From the NCBI GenBank assembly GCA_009777245.1, contig WRMF01000018.1:1-46751 (forward strand): a stretch of 46,751 nt of DNA, read 5' to 3'. The notes beneath the pieces were generated by a model. It worked only from the letters and a program-made list of their open reading frames with translations, did not search any database and was not told the DNA's origin. The position numbers were made by a program, and so were the translations under genes. Every line of letters starts with the position of its first letter. Position 1 is the first letter of the stretch. Positions 1-8,504 of the stretch are shown one piece after another. The stretch comes from Betaproteobacteria bacterium (GTDB lineage: Bacteria > Pseudomonadota > Gammaproteobacteria > Burkholderiales > Rhodocyclaceae).

Positions 1-239
1 GGATTAAGCGCCTTAATATAAGACACCAGTTGATCGTCGGTTACGAATGTTTTTGTGACTTGCCGATAGAAATATTCATCCTCCCTTTTCGGGCGTTTAG
101 GCGGTGTTTGATCATCGGGGTAAGACAGCACCCAATCGCCTACACGAATCTCTTCAATCGGTTTTTGTCCATCCTTCGTGAGCACCAAGGTTCCGGCCAC
201 AAAGCAGGCTTTGTAGTCTGCGTAGACAGGGGTAAGCAT
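1..239 (-). CDS. Hint (intein-like) domain protein, 3' end cut by window edge
   Basis: Reading leftwards from an ATG at 239, the frame is open to the window edge. It begins MLTPVYADYKACFVAGTLVL, followed by a PIEEIRVGDWVLS block and, after a proline/lysine-rich linker, YRQVTKTFVTDDQ. The CFVAGT start with catalytic Cys at residue 12, and the IEEIRVGD(W)VLS strand, are characteristic of pretoxin-HINT autoprocessing domains of polymorphic toxins (Rhs, CDI and related). A GGAG Shine-Dalgarno sits 6 nt upstream of this ATG. An in-frame ATG at 287 overlapping the uvrB stop is an alternative. The ORF lies 25 bp downstream of uvrB on the same strand. The Hint domain sits almost at the N terminus with no delivery domain, which suggests an orphan or displaced toxin cassette (inference). 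The C-terminal domain is outside the window. Confidence 0.72.
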   Translation of the reverse strand, partial: MLTPVYADYKACFVAGTLVLTKDGQKPIEEIRVGDWVLSYPDDQTPPKRPKREDEYFYRQVTKTFVTDDQLVSYIKALN

Positions 240-264
240 AACGAACTCCAGCGCGTGGAGTTGG

Positions 265-2325
265 TTACATGCGTTTGTCTTCGTCATAAGCAGTTCCTCT
301 TATCCCAAATACCTGTTCTTTCAGATAAAACAACTCGTCCCGCGTGGCGGCGGCTTTTTCAAATTCCAGATTTTTTGCGTGTTCGTTCATCAGTTTTTCC
401 AGCCGCCGGATTTCTTTCGCCAGAGATTTTTCATTCATCGTTTCATACGCGGCGCGGCGCTTACTGGTCTTGTCCTGTGTGGCCGCCTGCTCACGCGCGC
501 CGTCTATGATGTCCTTGATGCGTTTCGTGACCCCTCTGGGAACAATGGCATGCATGGCGTTGAAAGCGAATTGCCTCTCTCGGCGGCGCTCTGTTTCCGC
601 CAACGCCCGCCGCATGGAATCCGTTATTTTGTCGGCATATAAAATGGCCTTGCCGTTCAGGTTGCGGGCGGCGCGGCCTATGGTCTGGATTAGACTCCTC
701 TCCGAACGCAAAAAACCTTCCTTATCAGCGTCCAGTATTGCGACCAGCGACACTTCGGGAATATCCAACCCTTCCCGCAAGAGATTGATGCCGACCAGCG
801 CGTCAAATTCGCCCAGACGCAGGTCGCGGATTATTTCCACCCGCTCGACAGTATCAATGTCCGAATGCAGGTAACGCACCCGCACCCCATGTTCAAGGAG
901 AAAATCGGTAAGGTCTTCCGCCATGCGTTTGGTCAGTGTGGTGACAAGAACGCGCTCAAAAACGGCAGCCCGCAGTTTGATTTCTGACAGCAAATCGTCA
1001 ACCTGCGTTGCGGCGGGGCGCACTTCCGTTTCCGGGTCAATGAGGCCGGTTGGGCGAACCAGTTGTTCCACCACCTGTCCGGCGTGATTGGCTTCGTATT
1101 CGGCGGGGGTGGCAGAAACAAAAATGGTCTGCCCCAGGAGAGCCTCAAATTCCTCAAAACGCAAAGGCCGGTTATCAAGCGCCGAAGGCAGGCGAAAACC
1201 ATATTCGACCAGATTTTCCTTGCGGGAACGATCACCCTTGTACATCCCGCCTACCTGTCCGATTGTGGCGTGGGATTCGTCAATGAACATCAAGGCGTCT
1301 GTCGGCAGATAATCAATCAGGGTAGGCGGCGGCTCGCCCGCCTTGCGGTCGGAAAGATGGCGGGAATAGTTTTCGATGCCCTTGCAAAAGCCGATTTCAT
1401 TCAACATCTCAATGTCAAAACGGACGCGCTGCTCGATTCTCTGCGCCTCCACCAGTTTCTGCTCATGCTGAAAGAATGCTACCCGCTCGCGTAATTCTTC
1501 CTTTATGCGCTCTATCGCCAACAGCACAGTGTCGCGCGGCGTCACATAATGCGAGGCAGGACAGATTGTGAAACGAAGCGCGCGAGCAAACAACTCTCCG
1601 GTCAAGGGATCGAAAAAACGCAACGATTCAATCGTGTCGTCAAAAAACTCGACCCGAATAGCGTGTTCGGCATGTTCGGCGGGAAAAATATCAATGACAT
1701 CCCCTCGCACCCGGAAAGTTCCCCGACGAAAGTCCATGTCGTTGCGCTCGTACTGAATCATGGTCAGGCGTCTTAATATATCCCGCTGATCCGCTTTGTC
1801 GCCCACCCGGAAAGTCACCATCATCTCATGGTAATTTTCCTTGTCGCCGATGCCGTAGATGCAGGATACCGAGGCCACAATCACCACGTCGCGCCGGGTT
1901 AAGAGGCTCTTGGTCGCGGAAAGGCGCATTTGCTCGATGTGCTCATTGATGGCGGAATCCTTCTCGATGAACAAATCCCGCGCCGGCACATAGGCTTCCG
2001 GCTGATAGTAATCGTAATAGGAGACGAAATACTCGATGGCATTTTCCGGGAAAAATTCTTTCATTTCGGCATAGAGTTGCGCCGCCAGGGTTTTGTTGTG
2101 CGCGAGAATCAAGGCCGGACGCCCGGCGCGGGCGATGACGTTGGCCATCGTATAGGTCTTGCCGGAGCCGGTTACTCCGAGGAGAGTCTGGAAAGACAGC
2201 CCCGCTTCCAGTCCTTCGATTAACTGGCGGATGGCTTCCGGCTGATCCCCGGCAGGCAGGAAAGGCTGATGGAGGCGAAAAGGACTGCCCGGAAAAGTTA
2301 CAGGCTCGGCAGAAACGGAGTGCAT
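265..2325 (-). CDS. uvrB: excinuclease ABC subunit UvrB
   Basis: UvrB is the damage-verifying helicase-like subunit of bacterial nucleotide excision repair. It is loaded by UvrA and recruits UvrC. The 686-residue product has the family length. Visible are the Walker A GVTGSGKT (residues 50-57), the [10 protein letters not shown] beta-hairpin region, the helicase motifs [27 protein letters not shown] and ATPAEYE, the motif V/VI region [14 protein letters not shown] and QTIGRAARN, and a C-terminal UVR motif ([22 protein letters not shown]) that contacts UvrC. The ATG at 2325 has no strong Shine-Dalgarno. No LexA-type CTGT-N8-ACAG box is apparent in the upstream repeat-rich region. A Hint ORF follows immediately downstream. 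Confidence 0.98.
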   Translation of the reverse strand: MHSVSAEPVTFPGSPFRLHQPFLPAGDQPEAIRQLIEGLEAGLSFQTLLGVTGSGKTYTMANVIARAGRPALILAHNKTLAAQLYAEMKEFFPENAIEYFVSYYDYYQPEAYVPARDLFIEKDSAINEHIEQMRLSATKSLLTRRDVVIVASVSCIYGIGDKENYHEMMVTFRVGDKADQRDILRRLTMIQYERNDMDFRRGTFRVRGDVIDIFPAEHAEHAIRVEFFDDTIESLRFFDPLTGELFARALRFTICPASHYVTPRDTVLLAIERIKEELRERVAFFQHEQKLVEAQRIEQRVRFDIEMLNEIGFCKGIENYSRHLSDRKAGEPPPTLIDYLPTDALMFIDESHATIGQVGGMYKGDRSRKENLVEYGFRLPSALDNRPLRFEEFEALLGQTIFVSATPAEYEANHAGQVVEQLVRPTGLIDPETEVRPAATQVDDLLSEIKLRAAVFERVLVTTLTKRMAEDLTDFLLEHGVRVRYLHSDIDTVERVEIIRDLRLGEFDALVGINLLREGLDIPEVSLVAILDADKEGFLRSERSLIQTIGRAARNLNGKAILYADKITDSMRRALAETERRRERQFAFNAMHAIVPRGVTKRIKDIIDGAREQAATQDKTSKRRAAYETMNEKSLAKEIRRLEKLMNEHAKNLEFEKAAATRDELFYLKEQVFGIRGTAYDEDKRM

Positions 2326-2540
2326 GATTGAAAAACGCAGGGTAGCGAATGTCCTATCTTAGAGCGGTTTTGGTTCAAGTGAGTACATTTTACACACGTC
2401 AAGCGCAATCCTCGCCATTCATGGCGAGGTATTTGACGCCATACTGGATTCCCGCTCCCCGCCTTCGCGGGGACAGGCATGCGGGAATGACGGGTAGGTT
2501 GATGGTGTGTGGTTTGGGATTGGAATAGGGGCAAGGCGGA

Positions 2541-2590
2541 GCGGGGTCTTCTCCCCTCTCCCGCTTGCGGGAGAGGGGAGCAGACCCCGC
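2541..2590. repeat. long perfect-arm hairpin, CCCCTCTCCC family
   Basis: GCGGGGTC and CTCCCCTCTCCCGC arms fold back across a TT loop with only a short bulge. The same CCCCTCTCCC/GGGAGAGGGG core recurs at 21996-22021, 22113-22153, 29624-29649 and 29674-29699, so this is a dispersed intergenic repeat rather than a gene-specific terminator. Confidence 0.75.
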
Positions 2591-2717
2591 TGCGGTTTAC
2601 GCCATGCCATCTATTTACTGCTGCTCGTTGGGATTCGACTGGCGCCTCACCCCAAACTACATGCTCGCTGAAATACGGGAGGGCATATGGTCATTTCCGC
2701 AATTTTTGGAGCAGGCC

Positions 2718-2775
2718 GTAGGGGCAGACCTGCGTGTCTGCCCAAATGCGGGCGAACACACAGGTTCGCCCCTAC
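2718..2775. repeat. inverted GTAGGGGC intergenic repeat
   Basis: The sequence opens with GTAGGGGCAGACCTG and closes with CAGGTTCGCCCCTAC, giving a near-palindromic 58-bp unit. It is one of several modules nested inside the 2364-2899 element. Confidence 0.6.
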
Positions 2776-2900
2776 TCGCTCGCCCCTTAGTTTTGTAGGT
2801 TGGGGTGAGCAACGCGAATCCCTTTCTCCCCTCTCCAATTTATGGGAGAGGGGCTGGGGGAGAGGGAGCGTAAAATGTATTCACTTGAACCGAAAACACA

Positions 2901-3316
2901 TTAGCTAACTTCAACCACAAAAATAGTTCCTTCCCTTACATAGCCCAACTTCTCATAATAGGGATCAATACCGCTCATCACATAAACAGTATCTTCGGGG
3001 AAGTCATTGCAAACTTTTTCCATCAATAAACGCCCACATGCTTTTCCGCGATGCTTTTGGCCTATTAACAGGTCATACACATAAACGCCGTAACCATCAT
3101 CATCGCGGCATCGCGCATATCCGCAAAGATTTTTGTTTCATATAAAACATAGACGATGGAACTTGCGATCGCTTTTCGGTATTTTGCTTTGTTCTCTCCG
3201 CCCCAGTAGTTTTTCCATTCCTCGCCTTCGTGTTCCATTAGTGTGAAAAGCTGATTTTCGTCTTCGGGCATATATCTTCTGATCATCGCATTCATACTAT
3301 CGCGCCTTGCTTCCAA
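2901..3316 (-). pseudogene. frameshifted GNAT-family N-acetyltransferase
   Basis: The N-terminal frame (3316 to about 3124, MNAMIRRYMPEDENQLFTL... to ...YETKIFA) ends out of frame. A one-base shift near 3120-3125 restores a second frame (GYARCRDDDGYGVYVYDLL, IGQKHRGKACGRLLMEK, YEKLGYVREG), running to a stop at 2901-2903. The QKHRGKACGRLL block is the acetyl-CoA pyrophosphate-binding motif A of GNAT enzymes (Q/RxxGxG/A) and lies in the second frame. The uninterrupted product would be about 138 residues, a normal size. The lesion could be a true mutation or a sequencing/assembly error. The likely start is the Met at 3295 or 3286. The stop directly abuts the repeat element at 2364-2899. Confidence 0.75.
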
Positions 3317-3364
3317 TCAAGCCTAAAACTCTCAAAGAGTGATGGACGATCAAGGCTGCTCGCA

Positions 3365-3877
3365 TTATTCAATGACCGTCAGGGTTGCCTTCAGCGCCTG
3401 TTCAGTTTGCTTTTGGCGGAATTTTTGCAATTTGGCATGGAGCGTCGCGTCATCATTTGCCAGCATGGCGACGGCGAAAAGCGCCGCATTGGTCGCGCCC
3501 GCCTCGCCGATGGCGAATGTGGCCACCGGCACGCCCCTGGGCATTTGCACGATGGAGTAGAGGGAATCAACGCCGGACAAGGCGCGTGATTGAACCGGCA
3601 CCCCCAGCACGGGAACGACGGTTTTTGCCGCCAACATGCCGGGAAGGTGCGCCGCGCCGCCCGCTCCGGCAATAATCGCCTTCAAACCCCGCTTTCCGGA
3701 AGTTTCGGCATACTCAAAAAGCAGGTCGGGAGTGCGGTGGGCTGAGACGACCCTGGCTTCAAACGGGACGCTGAAATCCTTGAGAATGGTTGCTGCCGCC
3801 TGCATCGTCGGCCAGTCGGAATCGGAACCCATGACAATGCCGATGACAGGTTTTGCCTGTTTGGGAGTAGTCTTCAT
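3365..3877 (-). CDS. purE: N5-carboxyaminoimidazole ribonucleotide mutase PurE
   Basis: PurE converts N5-CAIR to CAIR in de novo purine synthesis, normally after PurK. The 170-residue protein shows the class I signature: GSDSDWPTM at about 17-25, SAHRTP at 45-50 with the conserved His, and [11 protein letters not shown] at 71-81. The ATG at 3877 overlaps the folD TGA by 4 nt, so folD and purE are translationally coupled, folD first. This links one-carbon folate supply with purine synthesis. No purK is present beside it in the window. Confidence 0.97.
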   Translation of the reverse strand: MKTTPKQAKPVIGIVMGSDSDWPTMQAAATILKDFSVPFEARVVSAHRTPDLLFEYAETSGKRGLKAIIAGAGGAAHLPGMLAAKTVVPVLGVPVQSRALSGVDSLYSIVQMPRGVPVATFAIGEAGATNAALFAVAMLANDDATLHAKLQKFRQKQTEQALKATLTVIE

Positions 3878-4731
3878 GGCTGGTTCTTTCGTTCGGCGGA
3901 TTCAATGGTGTTCGCCAGCAACATGGCGACGGTCATCGGCCCTACGCCGCCGGGCACAGGGGTGATTAAGGACGCGATGGCCTTCACGTTTTCAAAATCC
4001 ACGTCGCCGCAGAGTTTTCCGCCTTCCGGCAGGCGGTTGATGCCCACGTCAATGACGACCGCGCCGGGCTTTACCATGTCGGCAGTGATGAAACGCGGCT
4101 TGCCCAATGCCGCTACAAGAATATCGGCGCGGCGGGTATGCAGAGCCAGATCGCGCGTCTTGGAATTGCATACCGTAACAGTCGCACCCGCGTTGATTAA
4201 CAATAGCGTCATGGGCTTTCCGACAATGTTGGAGCGTCCGATGACTACGGCTTCCTTTCCGGCGAGGTTGATGTTATGCGCCGCAAGCATTTTCATGACG
4301 CCGTAGGGTGTGCAGGGGATAAAGCGGGGCGCGCCCTGCGCCAACGCGCCGACATTTTCGGCATGAAACCCGTCCACATCCTTTTCCGGCGCGATGGCTG
4401 CCAGGACGGCTTTCTCATCGAACTGTCGCGGGAGAGGCAGTTGCACAAGAATGCCGTGAATAGCGGGGTCGAAGTTGAGTTCGGCGATTTTGAGGAGAAC
4501 TGTTCCAGGCGCGACATCCGCCGGATATGTGATTTTTTGCGAAAAGATTCCTGCGGCTTCGCAGGCATTGACCTTGTTTCGCACGTAGACTTCAGACGCA
4601 GTGTCTTCCCCAACCAGAATGACCGCGAGTCCGGGGCGCTGGCCTTGTGCCGTCAGCGCCGCCACGCGCGCCTTGAATGTTGCGCGTAATTCTTCGGCCA
4701 AAGCCTTGCCATCCAGAATTGCAGCGGTCAT
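3874..4731 (-). CDS. folD: bifunctional methylenetetrahydrofolate dehydrogenase/cyclohydrolase FolD
   Basis: FolD interconverts 5,10-methylene-, 5,10-methenyl- and 10-formyl-tetrahydrofolate using NADP. The frame is open further upstream, but the ATG at 4731 ([15 protein letters not shown]) gives the usual 285 residues and the usual N terminus. The catalytic Tyr49 and Lys53 (SEVYVRNK) are present, as are the PLP motif (LVQLPLP), PEKDVDGFH, the PCTPYG motif, GRSNIVGKP nucleotide-binding segment and the C-terminal [11 protein letters not shown] signature. It is the first gene of a folD-purE pair and is divergent from the cco locus. Confidence 0.97.
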   Translation of the reverse strand: MTAAILDGKALAEELRATFKARVAALTAQGQRPGLAVILVGEDTASEVYVRNKVNACEAAGIFSQKITYPADVAPGTVLLKIAELNFDPAIHGILVQLPLPRQFDEKAVLAAIAPEKDVDGFHAENVGALAQGAPRFIPCTPYGVMKMLAAHNINLAGKEAVVIGRSNIVGKPMTLLLINAGATVTVCNSKTRDLALHTRRADILVAALGKPRFITADMVKPGAVVIDVGINRLPEGGKLCGDVDFENVKAIASLITPVPGGVGPMTVAMLLANTIESAERKNQP

Positions 4732-4859
4732 TGTGTGCTCCGGTAAGCCGGAATCCGGCAGAAGATGGCATTCTAACATCAAGGACGGAGCCGGATAGCG
4801 CGTAAAACAACAGATATTTGGACAGTCGCAACCCTGCCCTTGGCTACGCCGCGAGTGGC

Positions 4860-4887
4860 TACCCTACCCCGAAGGCGGGATAGGGTA
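4860..4887. repeat. imperfect hairpin in the folD-ccoN gap
   Basis: TACCCTA and TAGGGTA arms, with inner CCCG/CGGG pairs, form a stem-loop with no T tract. It lies between the folD start and the first FNR box. The function is unknown; it may be a remnant of a dispersed repeat. Confidence 0.4.
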
Positions 4888-4922
4888 TGCGTTTGTGGCA
4901 GTTCAGGCGCACTTTGGCTTTT

Positions 4923-4963
4923 TTGACTTAAATCAAATCCATTTTTGGATGTAGGGTAATAAT
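4923..4963 (+). promoter_or_regulatory. FNR/ANR box 1 with matching -10 element
   Basis: TTGACTTAAATCAA (4923-4936) matches the FNR/ANR consensus TTGAT-N4-ATCAA at nine of ten positions. An AATAAT -10-like hexamer lies at 4958-4963. With a start near 4971, the box is centred at -41.5, the class II activator position. The transcript would meet an intrinsic terminator at 5029-5057 before reaching ccoN, so this promoter appears to serve a short RNA rather than ccoN directly. Confidence 0.6.
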
Positions 4964-4970
4964 GCGCTCC

Positions 4971-5057
4971 GTTGCCGCAAGGCGGACAATGTTTCGCAAG
5001 AGGCGATGGTGTTTCTCTGTTGGGGTTGGGGGGCGTTTTGCGGCGCCCCCTTTTTTT
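4971..5057 (+). ncRNA. candidate FNR-activated small RNA upstream of ccoN
   Basis: A predicted transcript of about 85-90 nt runs from the class II FNR promoter (box 4923-4936, -10 at 4958-4963) to a strong GC hairpin with seven Ts (5029-5057). No convincing ORF with a ribosome site lies within it. The central stretch contains a CU-rich segment (GTTTCTCTGTT) that could pair with purine-rich Shine-Dalgarno regions. FNR-family-controlled sRNAs are known in other proteobacteria (FnrS, AniS, PhrS), but I cannot claim homology. An alternative is that it is an attenuated leader of the cco operon. Confidence 0.42.
5029..5057 (+). terminator. intrinsic terminator between the two FNR boxes
   Basis: GGGGGCG (5029-5035) pairs with CGCCCCC (5044-5050) across an 8-nt loop and is followed by TTTTTTT. 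It reads on the plus strand and lies between FNR box 1 and FNR box 2. Confidence 0.7.
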
Positions 5058-5138
5058 CGGGGCGGATTCCAGGCGGGCGGTTTTTCTGTGGCGGACTGTA
5101 AAAAAAGTGTCTTTTTGTTACCAAATGCAACAAGAAGT

Positions 5139-5180
5139 TTGACATAGGTCAAATGTAGCGCATGGCGGCTCCAATAGCAT
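5139..5180 (+). promoter_or_regulatory. FNR/ANR box 2 and ccoN promoter
   Basis: TTGACATAGGTCAA (5139-5152) is a second FNR/ANR-type palindrome (consensus half-sites TTGAT/ATCAA, one mismatch each). A TAGCAT -10-like hexamer at 5175-5180 predicts a start near 5187, again placing the box at -41.5. ccoN starts at 5261. Activation of ccoNOQP by FNR/ANR under low oxygen is well established in proteobacteria. Confidence 0.7.
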
Positions 5181-5260
5181 CCACGGCTATGCGTGAGAAC
5201 TGGTAAGGGTTTTTCCGGAAATTCACGCACTTGTCCTTTTTTTTAACGAGAGGTGGGTTC

Positions 5261-6682
5261 ATGTCGGAAACGCAAACCACGTACAACTACACGGTCGTAA
5301 GGCAATTCGCGGTAATGACCGTCATCTGGGGGATAGTCGGCATGCTTGTCGGCCTTATCATTTCAGCCCAGTTGATCTGGCCAGACTTGAATCTGGCTCC
5401 TTTTCTTTCTTACGGTCGCCTTCGTCCCTTGCATACCAACGCAGTAATTTTCGCCTTTGGCGGTTGCGCCTTGTTCGCCACGGCATATTACAGCGTACAG
5501 CGCACCTGTCACACGCGGCTTTTCTGTGACTGGTTAGCCAGCTTCACTTTCTGGGGTTGGCAACTCATCATCCTGCTGGCGGCGGTTTCACTGCCTCTGG
5601 GTATTACGTTCGGCAACGAATACGCCGAGCTGCAATGGCCGATCAAACTCTTGATCACCGTTGTCTGGGTGTGCTTTGCCATAGTGTTCTTCGGCACGCT
5701 TGTCAAGCGCAAGGTGGAGCATATTTATGTCTCGAACTGGTTCTATGGCGCGATGATCATCGCGGTGGCGGTGCTGCACCTGGGACGGAGCGTGGTAATT
5801 CCATACTCCCTGACAGGTTCTTATCCGTTCTACGCCGGCGTGCAGGATGCCATGGTTCAATGGTGGTATGGGCATAACGCGGTAGGGTTTTTCCTTACGG
5901 CTGGCTTTTTGGGCATGATGTATTACTTTGTCCCGAAACAGGCCGCGCGACCGATTTATTCCTACCGGCTGTCCGTAGTGCACTTCTGGGCGTTGATCTT
6001 CACCTACATGTGGGCAGGCCCGCACCATTTGCTCTACACGGCTCTGCCTGACTGGACACAGACTCTCGGCATGTTGTTCTCGCTCATTCTGCTTGCGCCT
6101 TCCTGGGGCGGCATGATCAACGGTATCATGACCCTCTCCGGCGCATGGCACAAACTGCGCGATGATCCGATCCTGAAGTTCCTTGTCACTTCGCTCTCTT
6201 TCTACGGCATGGCGACCTTTGAGGGTCCGATGATGTCCGTGAAGTCGGTGAATGCGCTTTCCCACTACACTGACTGGGGGATCGGGCACGTTCATACCGG
6301 CGCGCTGGGCTGGGTGGCGATGGTCTCCATAGGCTCGCTTTACTATCTGGTTCCGCGTCTCTTCGGACGGAAACAGATGTTCAGCGTCGGTCTGATTAAC
6401 ACCCATTTCTGGATATCCACCATCGGCATCGTGTTGTATAGCGCTTCCATGTGGATTGCCGGGGTGATGCAGGGTCTGATGTGGCGCGCTGTCAATGCCG
6501 ATGGCACGCTGACCTACGCCTTTGCGGAAGCTGTCAAGAATTCCTATGTATTCTGGCAGATTCGCCTTGTCGGCGGTCTTCTGTTCTTTGTCGGTATGCT
6601 GATCATGGCATACAACGTGTTCAAGACGATTGCGGCAGGCAAGAGCGAGGACTATCCCGTGCTTGCCCCTCAACACGCCTAA
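5261..6682 (+). CDS. ccoN: cbb3-type cytochrome c oxidase subunit I
   Basis: CcoN is the catalytic subunit of the high-affinity cbb3 terminal oxidase in the inner membrane, holding haem b and the haem b3-CuB site. The ATG at 5261 ([12 protein letters not shown]) follows a GAGAGG ribosome site and gives 473 residues, the usual length. The protein is polytopic with multiple hydrophobic helices. Visible conserved segments include [15 protein letters not shown] (haem ligand His), [20 protein letters not shown] (CuB ligand His and the cross-linked Tyr region), [14 protein letters not shown] (CuB His pair) and [12 protein letters not shown] (haem ligands). It is the first gene of ccoNOQP, behind two FNR boxes. 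Confidence 0.98.
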   Translation: MSETQTTYNYTVVRQFAVMTVIWGIVGMLVGLIISAQLIWPDLNLAPFLSYGRLRPLHTNAVIFAFGGCALFATAYYSVQRTCHTRLFCDWLASFTFWGWQLIILLAAVSLPLGITFGNEYAELQWPIKLLITVVWVCFAIVFFGTLVKRKVEHIYVSNWFYGAMIIAVAVLHLGRSVVIPYSLTGSYPFYAGVQDAMVQWWYGHNAVGFFLTAGFLGMMYYFVPKQAARPIYSYRLSVVHFWALIFTYMWAGPHHLLYTALPDWTQTLGMLFSLILLAPSWGGMINGIMTLSGAWHKLRDDPILKFLVTSLSFYGMATFEGPMMSVKSVNALSHYTDWGIGHVHTGALGWVAMVSIGSLYYLVPRLFGRKQMFSVGLINTHFWISTIGIVLYSASMWIAGVMQGLMWRAVNADGTLTYAFAEAVKNSYVFWQIRLVGGLLFFVGMLIMAYNVFKTIAAGKSEDYPVLAPQHA

Positions 6683-6698
6683 GAGGAGGTCTCTGATA

Positions 6699-7316
6699 AT
6701 GAGTCAAGAGAAAATCGAAAAGAATGCAGGTCTTCTGATCATCTGCATTGTCTTGGTAGTCATCTGGGGCGGACTGGTCGAAATCGTGCCGCTCTACTTC
6801 CAAAACTACACAACGCAGCCGGTTCAAGGCCTCGAGCGCTATAGCGCGGTGGAGCTTGCGGGACGCGACGTTTATATCCGGGAGGGCTGTTATCTCTGCC
6901 ATTCCCAGATGATTCGTCCCTTCCGCGCCGAGACTGAGCGTTATGGTCACTACTCTGTCGCGGGCGAGTTTGTCTATGATCGTCCGCACCAGTGGGGTTC
7001 CAAGCGCACAGGGCCTGACCTACATCGCGTAGGCAGACGCTATTCCGACGAATGGCATCGTGTCCACCTCCGCAATCCGCGTGATGTAGTGCCGGAGTCC
7101 AACATGCCTGCGTACACCTGGCTGGCGAAAACGCAAGCCATCTCTACGGTTGGCAGGGATATCGTCGCGAAGATGGGCGTCATGAAGATGTTGGGCGTGC
7201 CCTATACTGATGACGACATCAACAACGCGGGGGCGTCTCTGGATGGCAAGACGGAAGAAGATGTCCTGATTGCCTACCTGCAGAGTCTTGGCACGGCGCT
7301 TTCCAACCTTCAGTGA
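6699..7316 (+). CDS. ccoO: cbb3-type cytochrome c oxidase subunit II (mono-haem)
   Basis: CcoO is the membrane-anchored monohaem cytochrome c subunit that passes electrons to CcoN. The ATG at 6699 follows AAGAGGAGG and yields 205 residues. An N-terminal membrane helix (about 12-33) is followed by a periplasmic domain with one CYLCH haem site (Cys64, Cys67, His68). [18 protein letters not shown] and [11 protein letters not shown] are family-typical. The distal methionine is probably in the ESNMPAY loop. The gene begins 16 bp after ccoN. Confidence 0.97.
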   Translation: MSQEKIEKNAGLLIICIVLVVIWGGLVEIVPLYFQNYTTQPVQGLERYSAVELAGRDVYIREGCYLCHSQMIRPFRAETERYGHYSVAGEFVYDRPHQWGSKRTGPDLHRVGRRYSDEWHRVHLRNPRDVVPESNMPAYTWLAKTQAISTVGRDIVAKMGVMKMLGVPYTDDDINNAGASLDGKTEEDVLIAYLQSLGTALSNLQ

Positions 7317-7329
7317 GAAGAAAGTGGTC

Positions 7330-7521
7330 ATGGATCTGAACGATGTCCATGGGGCGTTAACGCCGCTTCTGGGTCTCATCCTCTTTTTTGCCGTGGTCTA
7401 CTGGGCCTACGGCAAGAAGAGTGTGAGCGTGTACGAAGAAGCGGCCAATCTGCCCCTCATGGATGATGATGACTCGGCGCCGGGTGAAAGCGGAGCCGTT
7501 GAGCAAAGGAAAACGATATGA
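7330..7521 (+). CDS. ccoQ: cbb3 oxidase small subunit CcoQ
   Basis: This is a 63-residue protein with one membrane helix (about 11-28, LLGLILFFAVVYWAYG), then a short basic stretch and an acidic tail. It sits between ccoO and ccoP, and its end overlaps the ccoP start by 4 nt. CcoQ stabilises the cbb3 complex in other bacteria. The start at 7330 is chosen because the preceding in-frame residues overlap the ccoO stop region. Confidence 0.92.
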   Translation: MDLNDVHGALTPLLGLILFFAVVYWAYGKKSVSVYEEAANLPLMDDDDSAPGESGAVEQRKTI

Positions 7522-8435
7522 ATGAATTTACCATTCCTCTTGTAGGCATTCTTGTAGCCGTCGTGACATTGGTCAGTGTCATCGGTTGCGCGGTGTTCCT
7601 CTGGAGTCAGGAGAGCGTACCTCATACGCTCGGCAAGACAACTGGTCATTCCTGGGATGAAAATCTGGAGGAGTACAACAACCCTCTGCCCAAGTGGTGG
7701 AGCTGGCTGTTCTACGGCACAATAGTGTTCTCTCTTGGGTATCTGTTCTGGTTTCCGGGTCTTGGCAACCTCTGGACCGGATACTCCGGCTGGACTTCAA
7801 TAGGTCAGCATGCAGACGAGGAGACTCGAGCCAGCGCCTTGTTGAGTCAATACAGAGGTCAGGATATCAGGGCGCTTGCCGCAAACGCGAACGCCACGGA
7901 TACCGGCAGGCGTTTGTTCATGACATACTGTATGCAGTGTCATGGTTCGGATGCCGGTGGGAAACCGGGCGGCTTTCCCAATCTGGCCGACAGGGATTGG
8001 CTGTTTGGCGGCGAGCCGGAGGAGATCAGGGCGAGCATCGCCGATGGCAGGCGGGGTGTTATGACTCCGAACGGCTATTTGGGAGACGATACCATAAGGG
8101 CGTTGGCGCACTATGTCATGTCGGTGAATGGACTCCCCGGCGCTGACGCAGGGCTTGCCGCCAGAGGGCGCGATGCTTACATGCGTCCGGATGTGGCCTG
8201 TCGCACCTGCCACGGCGAAGACATGCGGGGCAACAAGCTCTTGGGCGCGCCTAACCTGGTGAACAAAAGCGCTTGGCTCTACGGCTCTTCCGAGGCGGAG
8301 ATCATCAAGGGTATTACCTTTGGGCGTAATATTGGCGATGGTCAAAGCACCGACAACAGGATGCCTGCCTGGGGTCAGTTCCTGGGCGAAGATAAGGTCA
8401 ATCTGCTGGCGGCCTATGTCTATAGCCTGAACTAG
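7518..8435 (+). CDS. ccoP: cbb3-type cytochrome c oxidase subunit III (di-haem)
   Basis: CcoP is the dihaem c-type cytochrome subunit that accepts electrons from soluble cytochromes. The 305-residue product has two N-terminal hydrophobic helices (about 6-28 and 63-84). Between them is the conserved SWDENLEEYNNPLPKWW segment. The periplasmic part carries two haem sites, CMQCH (138-142) and CRTCH (228-232). The start overlaps the ccoQ stop (ATGA), so translation is coupled. An intrinsic terminator follows directly. Confidence 0.97.
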   Translation: MNEFTIPLVGILVAVVTLVSVIGCAVFLWSQESVPHTLGKTTGHSWDENLEEYNNPLPKWWSWLFYGTIVFSLGYLFWFPGLGNLWTGYSGWTSIGQHADEETRASALLSQYRGQDIRALAANANATDTGRRLFMTYCMQCHGSDAGGKPGGFPNLADRDWLFGGEPEEIRASIADGRRGVMTPNGYLGDDTIRALAHYVMSVNGLPGADAGLAARGRDAYMRPDVACRTCHGEDMRGNKLLGAPNLVNKSAWLYGSSEAEIIKGITFGRNIGDGQSTDNRMPAWGQFLGEDKVNLLAAYVYSLN

Positions 8436-8449
8436 GATGGCTCTGGAGT

Positions 8450-8478
8450 AAAACGGGGCGGGCTTCCGCCCCGTTTTC
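8450..8478 (+). terminator. intrinsic terminator after ccoP
   Basis: AAAACGGGGCGG (8450-8461) pairs perfectly with CCGCCCCGTTTT (8466-8477) over a 4-nt loop. It separates ccoNOQP from the ccoG-fixH unit. Confidence 0.88.
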
Positions 8479-8504
8479 TTGCCGGAAATGTTGAAAGTCT
8501 TGCC

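Larger units (their letters stand above)
2364..2899. mobile_element. 536-bp composite MITE-like element with 30-bp terminal inverted repeats
   Basis: The left end (2364-2393) contains TTCAAGTGAGTACATTTTAC. The right end (2870-2899) contains its near-perfect inverse, GTAAAATGTATTCACTTGAA. No transposase is encoded between them. Inside are several further repeat modules: a 20-bp palindrome (2410-2429), an inverted GGATTCCCG/CGGGAATGAC module (2444-2492), a very long hairpin (2541-2590), an inverted GTAGGGGC...GCCCCTAC module (2718-2775) and a degenerate CCCCTCTCC hairpin near 2828-2855. The right end stops 1 bp from the stop codon of the neighbouring GNAT pseudogene. Related ends occur at 15451-15480 and 21954-21973. 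Non-autonomous mobility is inferred from the terminal repeats only; no target-site duplication was established. This element fills most of the uvrB upstream gap. Confidence 0.6.

Noticed and set aside
5588-6676. 362-codon open frame opposite ccoN
   Set aside because: ccoN is certain; the antisense frame has no ribosome site or family match.
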